Source of the DNA: a gamma proteobacterium symbiont of Ctena orbiculata
GTDB taxonomy: Bacteria; Pseudomonadota; Gammaproteobacteria; Chromatiales; Chromatiaceae
DNA: 39,218 bases
Assembly: GCA_003058525.1 (NCBI GenBank)
Contig: QBVD01000012.1
Location: 1 to 39,218, forward strand
Direction of reading: 5' to 3'
This document shows positions 7,779 through 15,578 of this stretch, one piece after another. A program made the translations under genes and the position numbers. The stretch's first letter is position 1. Every line of letters begins with the position of its first letter. Under the pieces are notes generated by a model, which saw only the letters and a list, made by a program, of their open reading frames with translations, was not told where the DNA came from and did no database searches.

Positions 7779-10700
7779 TTATCCCGACGATGGCTTGATA
7801 CTGAAAAGAATCGCATACAGGGTTGGCACGAACAGCAGTGTCAGCAGAGTGGCGAATCCCAGTCCCACCATGATGGTCAGCGACATGTTGACGAAGAAGA
7901 CATCTTGTAACAGGGGAATCAGTCCCAGTATGGTGGTGGCCGCGGCAAGCACGACCGGCCGCAGGCGGCTGACGGTTGAATCGAGAATCGCACTGTAGTG
8001 CGCTTTCCCCTGTGAGTTCTGCTGATCGATTTCGTCGATCAGGACAATGGCGTTCTTGATCAGCAGGCCGATCAATGAGAGCGCCCCAAGCAGGGACATG
8101 AAGTCGAAGGCGCCGTTGAACAACAGCAGCCCGGCGGTAATGCCGATCACCGCCAAGGGCACCGTAAGCCAGATCAGCAGGGGTTGCCGCACCCTGCCGA
8201 ACAACAGGATGGTGACCAGTATCATCAGCAGGAATCCTATCGGCAGTGCACGCATCAGCCCGCCCTGGGCCTTGCTCGAATCCTCGTATTCACCGCCCCA
8301 TGACAGGCTATAGCCCGGCGGCAGTTGCATTGCCTCGATCTGCGGTTTCAACTGATTGAACAGGGGCGTGGCCAACTCCTGTATCGAATTGCATGAGGCG
8401 GTGATGGTCTGGATGCGGTCACGGGAGCGTAGGATCGTGTTTTCGAAAAGGGTTTCGTAACCGCTGACCACCTGAGCGGCGGCAACCGACTGGTTCAGGG
8501 CCGGGCTCCAGATAGTGATGTCCTGCAGGTTGCCGGGATCCTCGCGTTCCGCTTCCGGCGCGCGCATCAATATGGGCAGGATGCGTATGCCGTCGCGGTA
8601 GCGGCCGACGGGGGTGCCGTCGTAGGCATACTGCAGGGCAGTGGCCAGGTGTTCCCGGGTTATGCCTAACTGCCTGCCCACCTGTTCATTGAAGATCGGG
8701 CGTAACAGCTTGACCGGCTGCCGCCAGTTATCCCGTACATCCTTCGATCTGGGGTCGGCGTGCATGATGCCCTGAGCCTGCTGCGACAGTCTGCGCAATA
8801 CTGCCGGATCCGGGCCATGGAAGCGCACTTCGATCTTGCTGTCCCTGCCGGGTCCGATACGCATCGATTTGATGATCGGATCGGTCCAGGGGAGCTGCTC
8901 CCGCATATAGCGTTCGACTTTTTTCCAGATTTCAGGGATCTGCTCCAGGGTATCGGTTTTGACGATTATCTGGGCGTAGGCCGGCGATACCTCCCGTGGA
9001 TCATAGACCAGGGTGTAGCGTTGATGGGGGCCACCGATTGCCGCGGTTGTCTGTACCACCCCTTCCTGCTCACGGATGAACGCTTCCACACGGAGCGTGT
9101 CCTGCCTGGTCTTTCTGATATCCGTGCCTTCGATTTCCCAGATATCTACAAAAAAGAGCGAGGTGTTGGATTCTGGAAAAAAGGCCTGCTTGACGCTGCC
9201 GAAACCGAATACAGCGAGGAAAAAGAGTGCAATCACCACGCCGACAGTGATCCAACGCAAACGGATGGCCCGGTCTACAACCCGCCTGAAGATTGTGAAG
9301 ATCGGGCCGCTGTAGGGATCTGTTGCATGCTCGCCGCCGGGTTGTCCCGGTTTAAGCAGGAGTGCGCAGAGCAGGGGCGTGGTGGTGATGGCGGTAACCC
9401 AGGAGAGCAGCAGTGAGTAGAGTATCACCCAGAACAGGGAATTCGCGAACTCACCCGTACTGTCCGGCGACAGGCCGATGGCTGAGAAGGCAAGGATGCC
9501 GATGATGGTTCCTCCGAGCAGGGCCCAGATGGTCTTGCCGACGGTCTCCCGCGCCGCATCCGCCGCCTGCATGCCGGCCTGGATACGGACCAGCATCCCC
9601 TCGGCCACCACGATGGCGTTGTCCACCAGCATGCCGAGGGCTATCACCAGCGCACCCAGTGAGATGCGCTGCAGTTCTATCCCATCCAGATACATGATGA
9701 AGAGTGTGCCGGCCACTGTAATCAGCAGCACAGAGCCGATGATCAGGCCCACGCGCAATCCCATAAACAGCAGCAGCACAAGGATCACGATGGCAACTGC
9801 CTGGCCGACACTGACAAGAAAGCCGCCCACCGACTTATCCACCTCAGCGGGTTGGTTGTAGATCTCGACCAGCTGCATTCCGATAGGCATGGTGGGAATG
9901 AGTTCCATCACGCGCTGGCGCAGCCTCTCTCCCACCGCAACCACATTCTCGCCCGCCTGCATGGAGATGCCCAGTGTCAATGCCGGCTTGCCGTTGACGT
10001 AGTACATCTGGCTGGGGATCTCTTCGTAGGCCCGGGTTATTTCGGCAATATCCTTGAGATAGACCAGCTTCTTGTCCTCGGATCCGATCATTACATCCCC
10101 GATCGCCTTCACCGAATCGAATTCACCGGTTGGTTCGATACGCAGATACTCGTTACCGACACTGGCATTGCCTGCGGTGACGACCACATTTTGTGATTCG
10201 AGGATCTGCGATATCTGGCTCGGTGAAATCCCCAGTTCACCCATTTGTGCACGCGAGACGTCCACGTAGACAACTTCTTTTTGTGCACCGCCGATACTGA
10301 TTTTACGGATGCCGGGTACCAGTACCAGCTGGCGCTTGAAGGCATCTGCAAAATCCCACAGGTCACGCCAGCTGTAGCCTTCTCCCGTCAGTGCCAGGTA
10401 GACACCGAAGACATCGCCAAAATCGTCGATGACGATCGGGTTCTGGGCCCCTGGCGGCAGTCGGCCCTTCATGTCTGCGATCTTGCGCCGCAATTCGTCA
10501 AATATGTTGGGGAAATCCTCTGCTCGGTACTGGTCCTTGAATTCAATCTGAATATCGGAAACCCCAGGCCTGGAGATCGACATCTTTATCTGCTTGACCT
10601 GTTCCATGCGCTGAATGGCATCCTCAACATGGTAGGTCACTTCATCCTGAACCTGTTTGGCAGAAGCCCCGGGATAATAAGTGATGATCTTCGCCATCTT

Positions 10701-10826
10701 GATGGTGAAGGCTGGGTCTTCCAGTTTGCCGATTCGCTCGAATGCCCACAGCCCACCGCCAAGCATGATGATGACCAACAGCCATGAAATAACAGGTGTA
10801 CGAACGGAGTATTCGCCGATATTCAT
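7779..10826 (-). CDS. RND-family efflux pump inner-membrane permease
   Basis: A 1015-residue resistance-nodulation-division transporter, the proton-driven inner-membrane part of a tripartite efflux system. It begins MNIGEYSVRTPVISW, has the first large periplasmic loop, and carries helix-4 motif LGMLVDNAIVVAEG with a proton-relay Asp. The second half repeats the fold (LSLIGLLIKNAIVLIDEID). Length matches the family. Sequence style (FAxSIGKLEDPAFTIK-like start) points to the HAE1-type branch rather than heavy-metal CzcA pumps; the substrate cannot be predicted. The ATG has AAGGGA upstream. The adaptor gene ends 37 bases before it, so the two form an operon. No outer-membrane channel gene is present, so a shared TolC-like partner is expected. 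Confidence 0.93.
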   Translation of the reverse strand: MNIGEYSVRTPVISWLLVIIMLGGGLWAFERIGKLEDPAFTIKMAKIITYYPGASAKQVQDEVTYHVEDAIQRMEQVKQIKMSISRPGVSDIQIEFKDQYRAEDFPNIFDELRRKIADMKGRLPPGAQNPIVIDDFGDVFGVYLALTGEGYSWRDLWDFADAFKRQLVLVPGIRKISIGGAQKEVVYVDVSRAQMGELGISPSQISQILESQNVVVTAGNASVGNEYLRIEPTGEFDSVKAIGDVMIGSEDKKLVYLKDIAEITRAYEEIPSQMYYVNGKPALTLGISMQAGENVVAVGERLRQRVMELIPTMPIGMQLVEIYNQPAEVDKSVGGFLVSVGQAVAIVILVLLLFMGLRVGLIIGSVLLITVAGTLFIMYLDGIELQRISLGALVIALGMLVDNAIVVAEGMLVRIQAGMQAADAARETVGKTIWALLGGTIIGILAFSAIGLSPDSTGEFANSLFWVILYSLLLSWVTAITTTPLLCALLLKPGQPGGEHATDPYSGPIFTIFRRVVDRAIRLRWITVGVVIALFFLAVFGFGSVKQAFFPESNTSLFFVDIWEIEGTDIRKTRQDTLRVEAFIREQEGVVQTTAAIGGPHQRYTLVYDPREVSPAYAQIIVKTDTLEQIPEIWKKVERYMREQLPWTDPIIKSMRIGPGRDSKIEVRFHGPDPAVLRRLSQQAQGIMHADPRSKDVRDNWRQPVKLLRPIFNEQVGRQLGITREHLATALQYAYDGTPVGRYRDGIRILPILMRAPEAEREDPGNLQDITIWSPALNQSVAAAQVVSGYETLFENTILRSRDRIQTITASCNSIQELATPLFNQLKPQIEAMQLPPGYSLSWGGEYEDSSKAQGGLMRALPIGFLLMILVTILLFGRVRQPLLIWLTVPLAVIGITAGLLLFNGAFDFMSLLGALSLIGLLIKNAIVLIDEIDQQNSQGKAHYSAILDSTVSRLRPVVLAAATTILGLIPLLQDVFFVNMSLTIMVGLGFATLLTLLFVPTLYAILFSIKPSSG

Positions 10827-10863
10827 CCCATGTCCCTTATTGTTCTTGCGCCCTGATCAGCTA

Positions 10864-11991
10864 TCACTGACTGTTCTGGCGCCGTGTACGGGGTTCCGCC
10901 TGCTCCCGGTCGGGCAGGAGCCTGACTTTCATATCCTCAAGCAGAAAGGGGGTGCCGGCACTGACGATTCGTTCACCCGCCTTGAGGCCCTCGAGGACCT
11001 CAATGCGGCTTCCCAACAGGCGGCCGATTGTCACCTTGCGGGATTTGACGGTCATGCTCTGCTCGTCGATGACCCAGGCCTTGGGGTCGAGGTTGCTATC
11101 GCCCGCTATCGCAGTGGCCGGTACCAGATGCCGTTGGCTCTTGTTGAGGAATCCGCTCAGGTCGACAGTCGCGTTGGCGGTCATACCTGGCAGTATGGTG
11201 ACGTCGTCGGCCCGCGCCATGGTATAGGTGACCTGGAAGGTTTGGGTTTTGGCGTCGGCCTTGGTGCTGACTTCACGAAAGGTGAGGGAATAGCTTTTGC
11301 CCGGCAGATCGGGAAAGCTGACACTGACAGGGATCTGATTACGCTTCGCCTGCGGTGACTCCCTGTCCGGTTGCAGTTCGCGAAGCTGACTTTCCGGGAC
11401 ATCGAATTTCACTTCGAGTAGTGTGATATCCTGCAGGTCCAGCACCACCTGCTTGGCCTGCACCTCTTCAAAGTTTTCGATATGGCGCCTGGCGATAACC
11501 CCGTTGAATGGGGCGGTCAGTTTGGTGTAATTGAGCTCCTGCTGGGCCGATTCCAAAGCCGATTGCGCACTTTTGAAATCGGCTTCGAGGCGGTCATAGT
11601 CCATCTTTGAAATGTGCCCCTTTGTAACCAACTCCTTGGCGCGGGCGTAGTCTTTTTTCGCCTTATCGAAATTCGCCTTGCGGTTGTTGTAGGCGATCCT
11701 GTAGTCGGTGATGTCGAGGGAAGCGATCAACTGGCCCGCTTCCACGCGGTCACCCTCTTTAACTGAGAGTTGTGTGACCTTGCCGGCAACCCTGAAAGCC
11801 AGTTCCGCCTTTCTGCCGGCATCGATCCGTGCCGGAAATGATCGCACATCGGAAGAGCCTGCCTGCGCAACGACAAAACTCTTTACCGGGCGTATCACGT
11901 TCTTGATATCGGGTGGTGGGGACTTTTCACATCCGCCGATTGACGCAGCGATCAAGACCAGACCAAGAGAGCGAAATGTACAACCATGCAT
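10864..11991 (-). CDS. RND efflux periplasmic adaptor lipoprotein (membrane fusion protein)
   Basis: A HlyD/AcrA-type adaptor linking the RND pump to an outer-membrane channel. The frame is open up to 12105, but the start was set at 11991: ATG there follows GGGGGAA and begins a lipoprotein leader ending in ASIGGC, whose Cys should be lipidated. The mature part has the lipoyl half-motif KVTQLSVKEGDRVEAGQLIA, a coiled-coil hairpin rich in Lys/Ala/Glu, the second lipoyl half ITAPFNGVIARRHI-like (LTAPFNGVIARR), and beta-barrel segments with ILPGMTANATVDL. From the chosen start the protein is 375 residues, usual for the family. First gene of the two-gene efflux operon. Confidence 0.9.
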   Translation of the reverse strand: MHGCTFRSLGLVLIAASIGGCEKSPPPDIKNVIRPVKSFVVAQAGSSDVRSFPARIDAGRKAELAFRVAGKVTQLSVKEGDRVEAGQLIASLDITDYRIAYNNRKANFDKAKKDYARAKELVTKGHISKMDYDRLEADFKSAQSALESAQQELNYTKLTAPFNGVIARRHIENFEEVQAKQVVLDLQDITLLEVKFDVPESQLRELQPDRESPQAKRNQIPVSVSFPDLPGKSYSLTFREVSTKADAKTQTFQVTYTMARADDVTILPGMTANATVDLSGFLNKSQRHLVPATAIAGDSNLDPKAWVIDEQSMTVKSRKVTIGRLLGSRIEVLEGLKAGERIVSAGTPFLLEDMKVRLLPDREQAEPRTRRQNSQ

Positions 11992-12106
11992 GTTGAATTC
12001 CCCCATACAATCTGTCGCCAAAACAGTTGTTCCGGCAATCGTAAGGGCAAGTATAACTTCAGCTGTGTGTTCAATTACAGCACATTCCAAAGGGGTACCT
12101 GGCATT

Positions 12107-12124
12107 ACTGTTAACAGGCCCTAA
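12107..12124. repeat. end fragment of the MITE-like element
   Basis: CTGTTAACAGGCCCTAA matches the terminal 14-16 bases of the element at 15258-15524. No internal part is present, so it is an orphan end upstream of the adaptor gene. Confidence 0.5.
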
Positions 12125-12283
12125 CCTAATAATACTGCAGTTATGGTTTACACTGTTGATATATCATGCCGATGTCATCGAGCAGGCGTGTGCAAAGAGC
12201 AGGCTCTCATAGTTAACAAATAGGACGGGAAGATCAGCTGTCCTTACACCATAAGAAATAAAATCCTTGCCAGGATCAGCAAT

Positions 12284-13765
12284 GTGACTCGAAACAAGCA
12301 TGCCGATCAGTCTCATGAGCTACGGCATTATCAGTGCGATGAGTATCCCCATGAGTTGTTTCAACAGCTCGATTTCGGTGTGGCGGTCTACCAACCCATC
12401 GAGGATGGCAGGGACTTCATCTTTGTTGACATCAATCCCGCGGTAGAAAAAACGGATAAGGTGAAACGCGAAGAGCTCCTCGGTCGTCGTTTAACTGAGG
12501 TGTTTCCGGGGGTGGAGGAGTTCGGCCTACTGGATGTCATGCGGCGGGTCATGAAGAGTGGCGTCAGTGAGTCCTTCGGTCCCACCGAGTATCACGACGA
12601 GCGCATTCGTGGCTGGCGCTTGAATCATGTCTATAGACTGCCCTGTGGCTATGTCACCGCGGTTTATGAAGATGTGACCAATGAGGTTGAAGCCGAATCT
12701 GCCCTGAAGGCCAGCGAGGAGCGTTACGGGCTCTTGACGGAATCGAGCCTGGATGGGGTTTGGGATTGGGATCTTGAGCACAACAGACTCTATCTGTCCC
12801 CCCGCTGGAAAATGCAGCTGGGATACCGGGATCATGAATTGGAGAACCAGTTAGACACCTGGAAGGATCGACTGCATCCCGACGATCAGTCGCGGGTTCT
12901 GGAGCATCTTGAACAATATCTGGCTTCACCTGAACCCATCTGGAGGGAGGAGTTCCGGCTCAGGCACAAGAATGGCGCCTATATATGGATGATGGCAAGA
13001 GGCTCTGCCGTGACGGATAGCGAGAATACTGTTGTCCGCATTCTCGGCGTGCATATCGATATCAATCGCCGCAAGCAGGCGGAAGCCGCCAGTGCCTTGA
13101 TTCAGCGACGACTCGAGGCTTCGCTCGAACTTACCAAACAGGCGCCGAGCGTGAGTGAAAAAGAGATTATCCAGACTGCTTTGGAGCAGGCGTCCCAGCT
13201 GACGCAAAGTAGTATGGGCTATCTCCATTTCGTCAATGATGACCAGGAGACGATTGAACTGGTGACCTGGTCGAAACAGACACTGTTGCATTGCAACGCC
13301 GCGTTTGATTCTCACTACCCATTGAGTAAGGCCGGCGTCTGGGCGGATTGCGTACGTAAGCGTAAGCCGCAAATTCACAATGATTATCAAGCTATGGACA
13401 ACCGTAAGGGTTATCCTGAGGGGCATATTCATCTGCTGCGCCATCTCTCCGTACCGGTCATCGATGACGACAAAGTGAGATTGGTGATCGGCGTCGGCAA
13501 CAAGATAGAGCCTTACAGCGATCTCGATGTGCAGCAAGTCACCATGCTGGTAAGCGATCTATGGAGACTGATAGAGAAAAAACGTATTGATGAAAAGCTG
13601 AAACAGGCCGCCGCCGTGCTCGAAAGCACCCAGGAGGCTGTGACGATAACCGACACCGGTCCTCATATTATCGCAGTCAATCGCGCCTTCTGTGAAATAA
13701 CCGGCTATCAGGAGAACGAGGTACTGGGGGCACAATCCGAGTGTGCTGAAGTCCGGCAGGCATGA
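12284..13765 (+). CDS. PAS-PAS-GAF-PAS sensor part of a frameshifted GGDEF-EAL protein
   Basis: The N-terminal 480 or so residues of a c-di-GMP signalling protein. Domains in order: PAS-like (about 22-135, DFGVAVYQPIEDGRDFIF), PAS_3-type (about 148-265, LDGVWDWDLE and ending HIDINRRKQAE), GAF (about 290-430, MGYLHFVNDD), then the start of a third PAS (VLESTQEAVTITD, FCEITGYQENEVLG). After VLG the frame shifts and stops within 11 residues. One G too many in the five-G run at 13726-13730 explains it: removing one G restores GHNPSVLKSGRHDE, a very common PAS sequence. The start is GTG at 12284 with CAGGA upstream. No membrane helices, so a cytoplasmic sensor. Confidence 0.8.
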   Translation: MTRNKHADQSHELRHYQCDEYPHELFQQLDFGVAVYQPIEDGRDFIFVDINPAVEKTDKVKREELLGRRLTEVFPGVEEFGLLDVMRRVMKSGVSESFGPTEYHDERIRGWRLNHVYRLPCGYVTAVYEDVTNEVEAESALKASEERYGLLTESSLDGVWDWDLEHNRLYLSPRWKMQLGYRDHELENQLDTWKDRLHPDDQSRVLEHLEQYLASPEPIWREEFRLRHKNGAYIWMMARGSAVTDSENTVVRILGVHIDINRRKQAEAASALIQRRLEASLELTKQAPSVSEKEIIQTALEQASQLTQSSMGYLHFVNDDQETIELVTWSKQTLLHCNAAFDSHYPLSKAGVWADCVRKRKPQIHNDYQAMDNRKGYPEGHIHLLRHLSVPVIDDDKVRLVIGVGNKIEPYSDLDVQQVTMLVSDLWRLIEKKRIDEKLKQAAAVLESTQEAVTITDTGPHIIAVNRAFCEITGYQENEVLGAQSECAEVRQA

Positions 13766-15260
13766 TGAAAATTTTTATCGCAAGATGTGGGACCAGCTGA
13801 CTACTTCGGGAAACTGGCAGGGGGAGATCTGGAATCGCCGCAAGAGCGGAGAGGTCTATCCGGAGTGGCTGAATATCAGCGCCATCCAGGATGACGACGG
13901 TGTGACGACACACTATGTTGCGGTGTTCTCGGATATCTCCGCCTTGAAGCAATCGGAGCAGCAACTCGAACACTTGGCGCACTATGACCCGCTGACGGGA
14001 CTGCCGAACCGGATCCTGCTCTTTTCCAGGATAGATCATGCATTGCAACGGGCGCGTCGCAATGGCAGTGAGGTCGCGCTGCTATTTCTCGATCTGGATA
14101 ATTTCAAGGTCGTGAATGACAGCCTCGGGCATCCTGCCGGGGATAAGTTGCTGCGACTGCTCGCGGGACGTTTTACAAAAAGGCTGCGCGGAGGGGATAC
14201 CATTGCACGCATCGGTGGCGATGAGTTTGTCATTCTCATCGAGGATGTAGTGACGGAGGCGGTAATTGCCGATATTGCGCAGTCGGTTTTGGATGAGATT
14301 AAGGAACCTGTTCACATTGAGGGTCACGATTTCTCCGTGGGCGGCAGCGTCGGCATCAGTATCTATCCACAAAATGGTGAGACAGCCACAGACCTGATCA
14401 AGAATGCCGATGCCGCGATGTATCTGGCAAAGGAGTCCGGGCGAAACAGCTTTAAGTTCTATACGCCCAAACTGACTCAGAAAGCCAGGCTGCGGTTGCG
14501 CATGGAATCCGAATTGCACAACGCGCTGCAATCCAATGAGATCATTCCCTATTATCAACCCATTGTCCGTGTCAGTGATGGAAAAATAGCGGGTGCGGAG
14601 GCATTGGCCAGGTGGAACAGGAACGGTGGTGAACCAATCATGCCCGTAAAATTTATTCCGATTGCGGAGGAATCGGGACAGATCGACCAGATAGCATCAG
14701 TCATACTGCGCCAGGTCTGTGAAGATCTTGTCTCCTGGGAACTGCCGGATACGTACCCCTTCAAGGTGGCTGTGAACCTCTCGCCCCACCAATTCCGCAA
14801 TGTTGGACTGATCAGAGAAATCGCTGACAATCTGAGTAAATTCAATATTTCGGGTGAGAGGCTGGAACTTGAACTCACCGAGACCGTGTTGATGCATGAT
14901 ACGGAACAATCGATTAAGAAAATCGGACAGCTCAGTGAAATGGGAGTGACGATGGCAATCGATGATTTCGGTACCGGCTATTCATCCCTGGCCTATTTGA
15001 CCCGCTTTCCCATTGACAAGTTGAAGATCGATCGCAGCTTCATCAATAAAATGCAGAACGAGGAGGAGAGTGAGGAAATTGTATCGACCATTCACGCGAT
15101 GGCGCGCAATCTGAATATGCATGTGACGGCAGAGGGGGTTGAGACTGCATTGCAGCTGGCCAAACTGCGGCATCTGGGATGTGACTATTATCAGGGCTAC
15201 TTCTTTTCCAGAGCTGTCCCTGCAGCGAAATTTTGTGAATTACTGCAGGATTCAACTTAG
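13743..15260 (+). CDS. GGDEF-EAL (diguanylate cyclase/phosphodiesterase) part of the frameshifted protein
   Basis: Continues the reading frame broken at 13726-13730; the intact protein would be about 991 residues. It finishes the third PAS domain (EWLNISAIQDDDG), then a GGDEF domain with intact GGDEF at residues 158-162 of this piece and an RxxD inhibitory site (149-152), then an EAL domain with EALARW (286-291), NLSPHQF, ELTETVL, DDFGTGYSSLAYL and TAEGVET all present. Both making and breaking c-di-GMP are therefore possible. The in-frame GTG at 13743 has no Shine-Dalgarno, so separate translation is doubtful. The TAG stop overlaps the left end of a repeat element. Confidence 0.85.
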   Translation: MLKSGRHDENFYRKMWDQLTTSGNWQGEIWNRRKSGEVYPEWLNISAIQDDDGVTTHYVAVFSDISALKQSEQQLEHLAHYDPLTGLPNRILLFSRIDHALQRARRNGSEVALLFLDLDNFKVVNDSLGHPAGDKLLRLLAGRFTKRLRGGDTIARIGGDEFVILIEDVVTEAVIADIAQSVLDEIKEPVHIEGHDFSVGGSVGISIYPQNGETATDLIKNADAAMYLAKESGRNSFKFYTPKLTQKARLRLRMESELHNALQSNEIIPYYQPIVRVSDGKIAGAEALARWNRNGGEPIMPVKFIPIAEESGQIDQIASVILRQVCEDLVSWELPDTYPFKVAVNLSPHQFRNVGLIREIADNLSKFNISGERLELELTETVLMHDTEQSIKKIGQLSEMGVTMAIDDFGTGYSSLAYLTRFPIDKLKIDRSFINKMQNEEESEEIVSTIHAMARNLNMHVTAEGVETALQLAKLRHLGCDYYQGYFFSRAVPAAKFCELLQDST

Positions 15261-15524
15261 GCCTGTTAACACTAATCCAATCGGCTCTGTTGTGTCTGAA
15301 AATGCGCCAATCAAGGCGCGAGGATTGAGGTTTGGTGATTCCAAATGAGCGACGAGCAACGCCGAGTGGCGCATTTTCAGGCATAACCCGAAGGGCTGGG
15401 CTGTTTTTCCACCCAGCGGCGTTATCATTCACTCATTTAGCACGGCTAAACCTCGCTCATTCTGCCTTGCTGGGTAAAAAAACAGCTCCAGCAGAGTCGA
15501 TTGGATTAGTGTTAACAGGCCCTA
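15258..15524. repeat. MITE-like palindromic element, complete copy 2
   Basis: A complete 267-base element. Its ends are inverted repeats of about 29 bp with one mismatch (GCCTGTTAACACTAATCCAA at left; GTTAACAGGCCCTA at right), and it has the same two nested stem-loops as the copy at 1-247. The copies differ at only a handful of positions. It abuts the EAL gene so closely that the TAG stop codon is part of the element end. No coding gene is inside. Confidence 0.85.
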
Positions 15525-15555
15525 GGACCAATTGGATTAGTGTTAACAGGCCCTA
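15525..15555. repeat. extra right end of the MITE-like element
   Basis: CCAATTGGATTAGTGTTAAC followed by AGGCCCTA repeats the terminal 27 bases directly after the complete copy. This could be the remnant of a second element inserted in tandem. Confidence 0.7.
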
Positions 15556-15578
15556 TCAACGGTACTCTTAAGTAGTGG

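Noticed and set aside
13721-13765. programmed ribosomal frameshift joining the two GGDEF-EAL parts
   Set aside because: No slippery heptamer of the usual kind, downstream pseudoknot or Shine-Dalgarno-like stimulator was seen; an extra G explains the break more simply.
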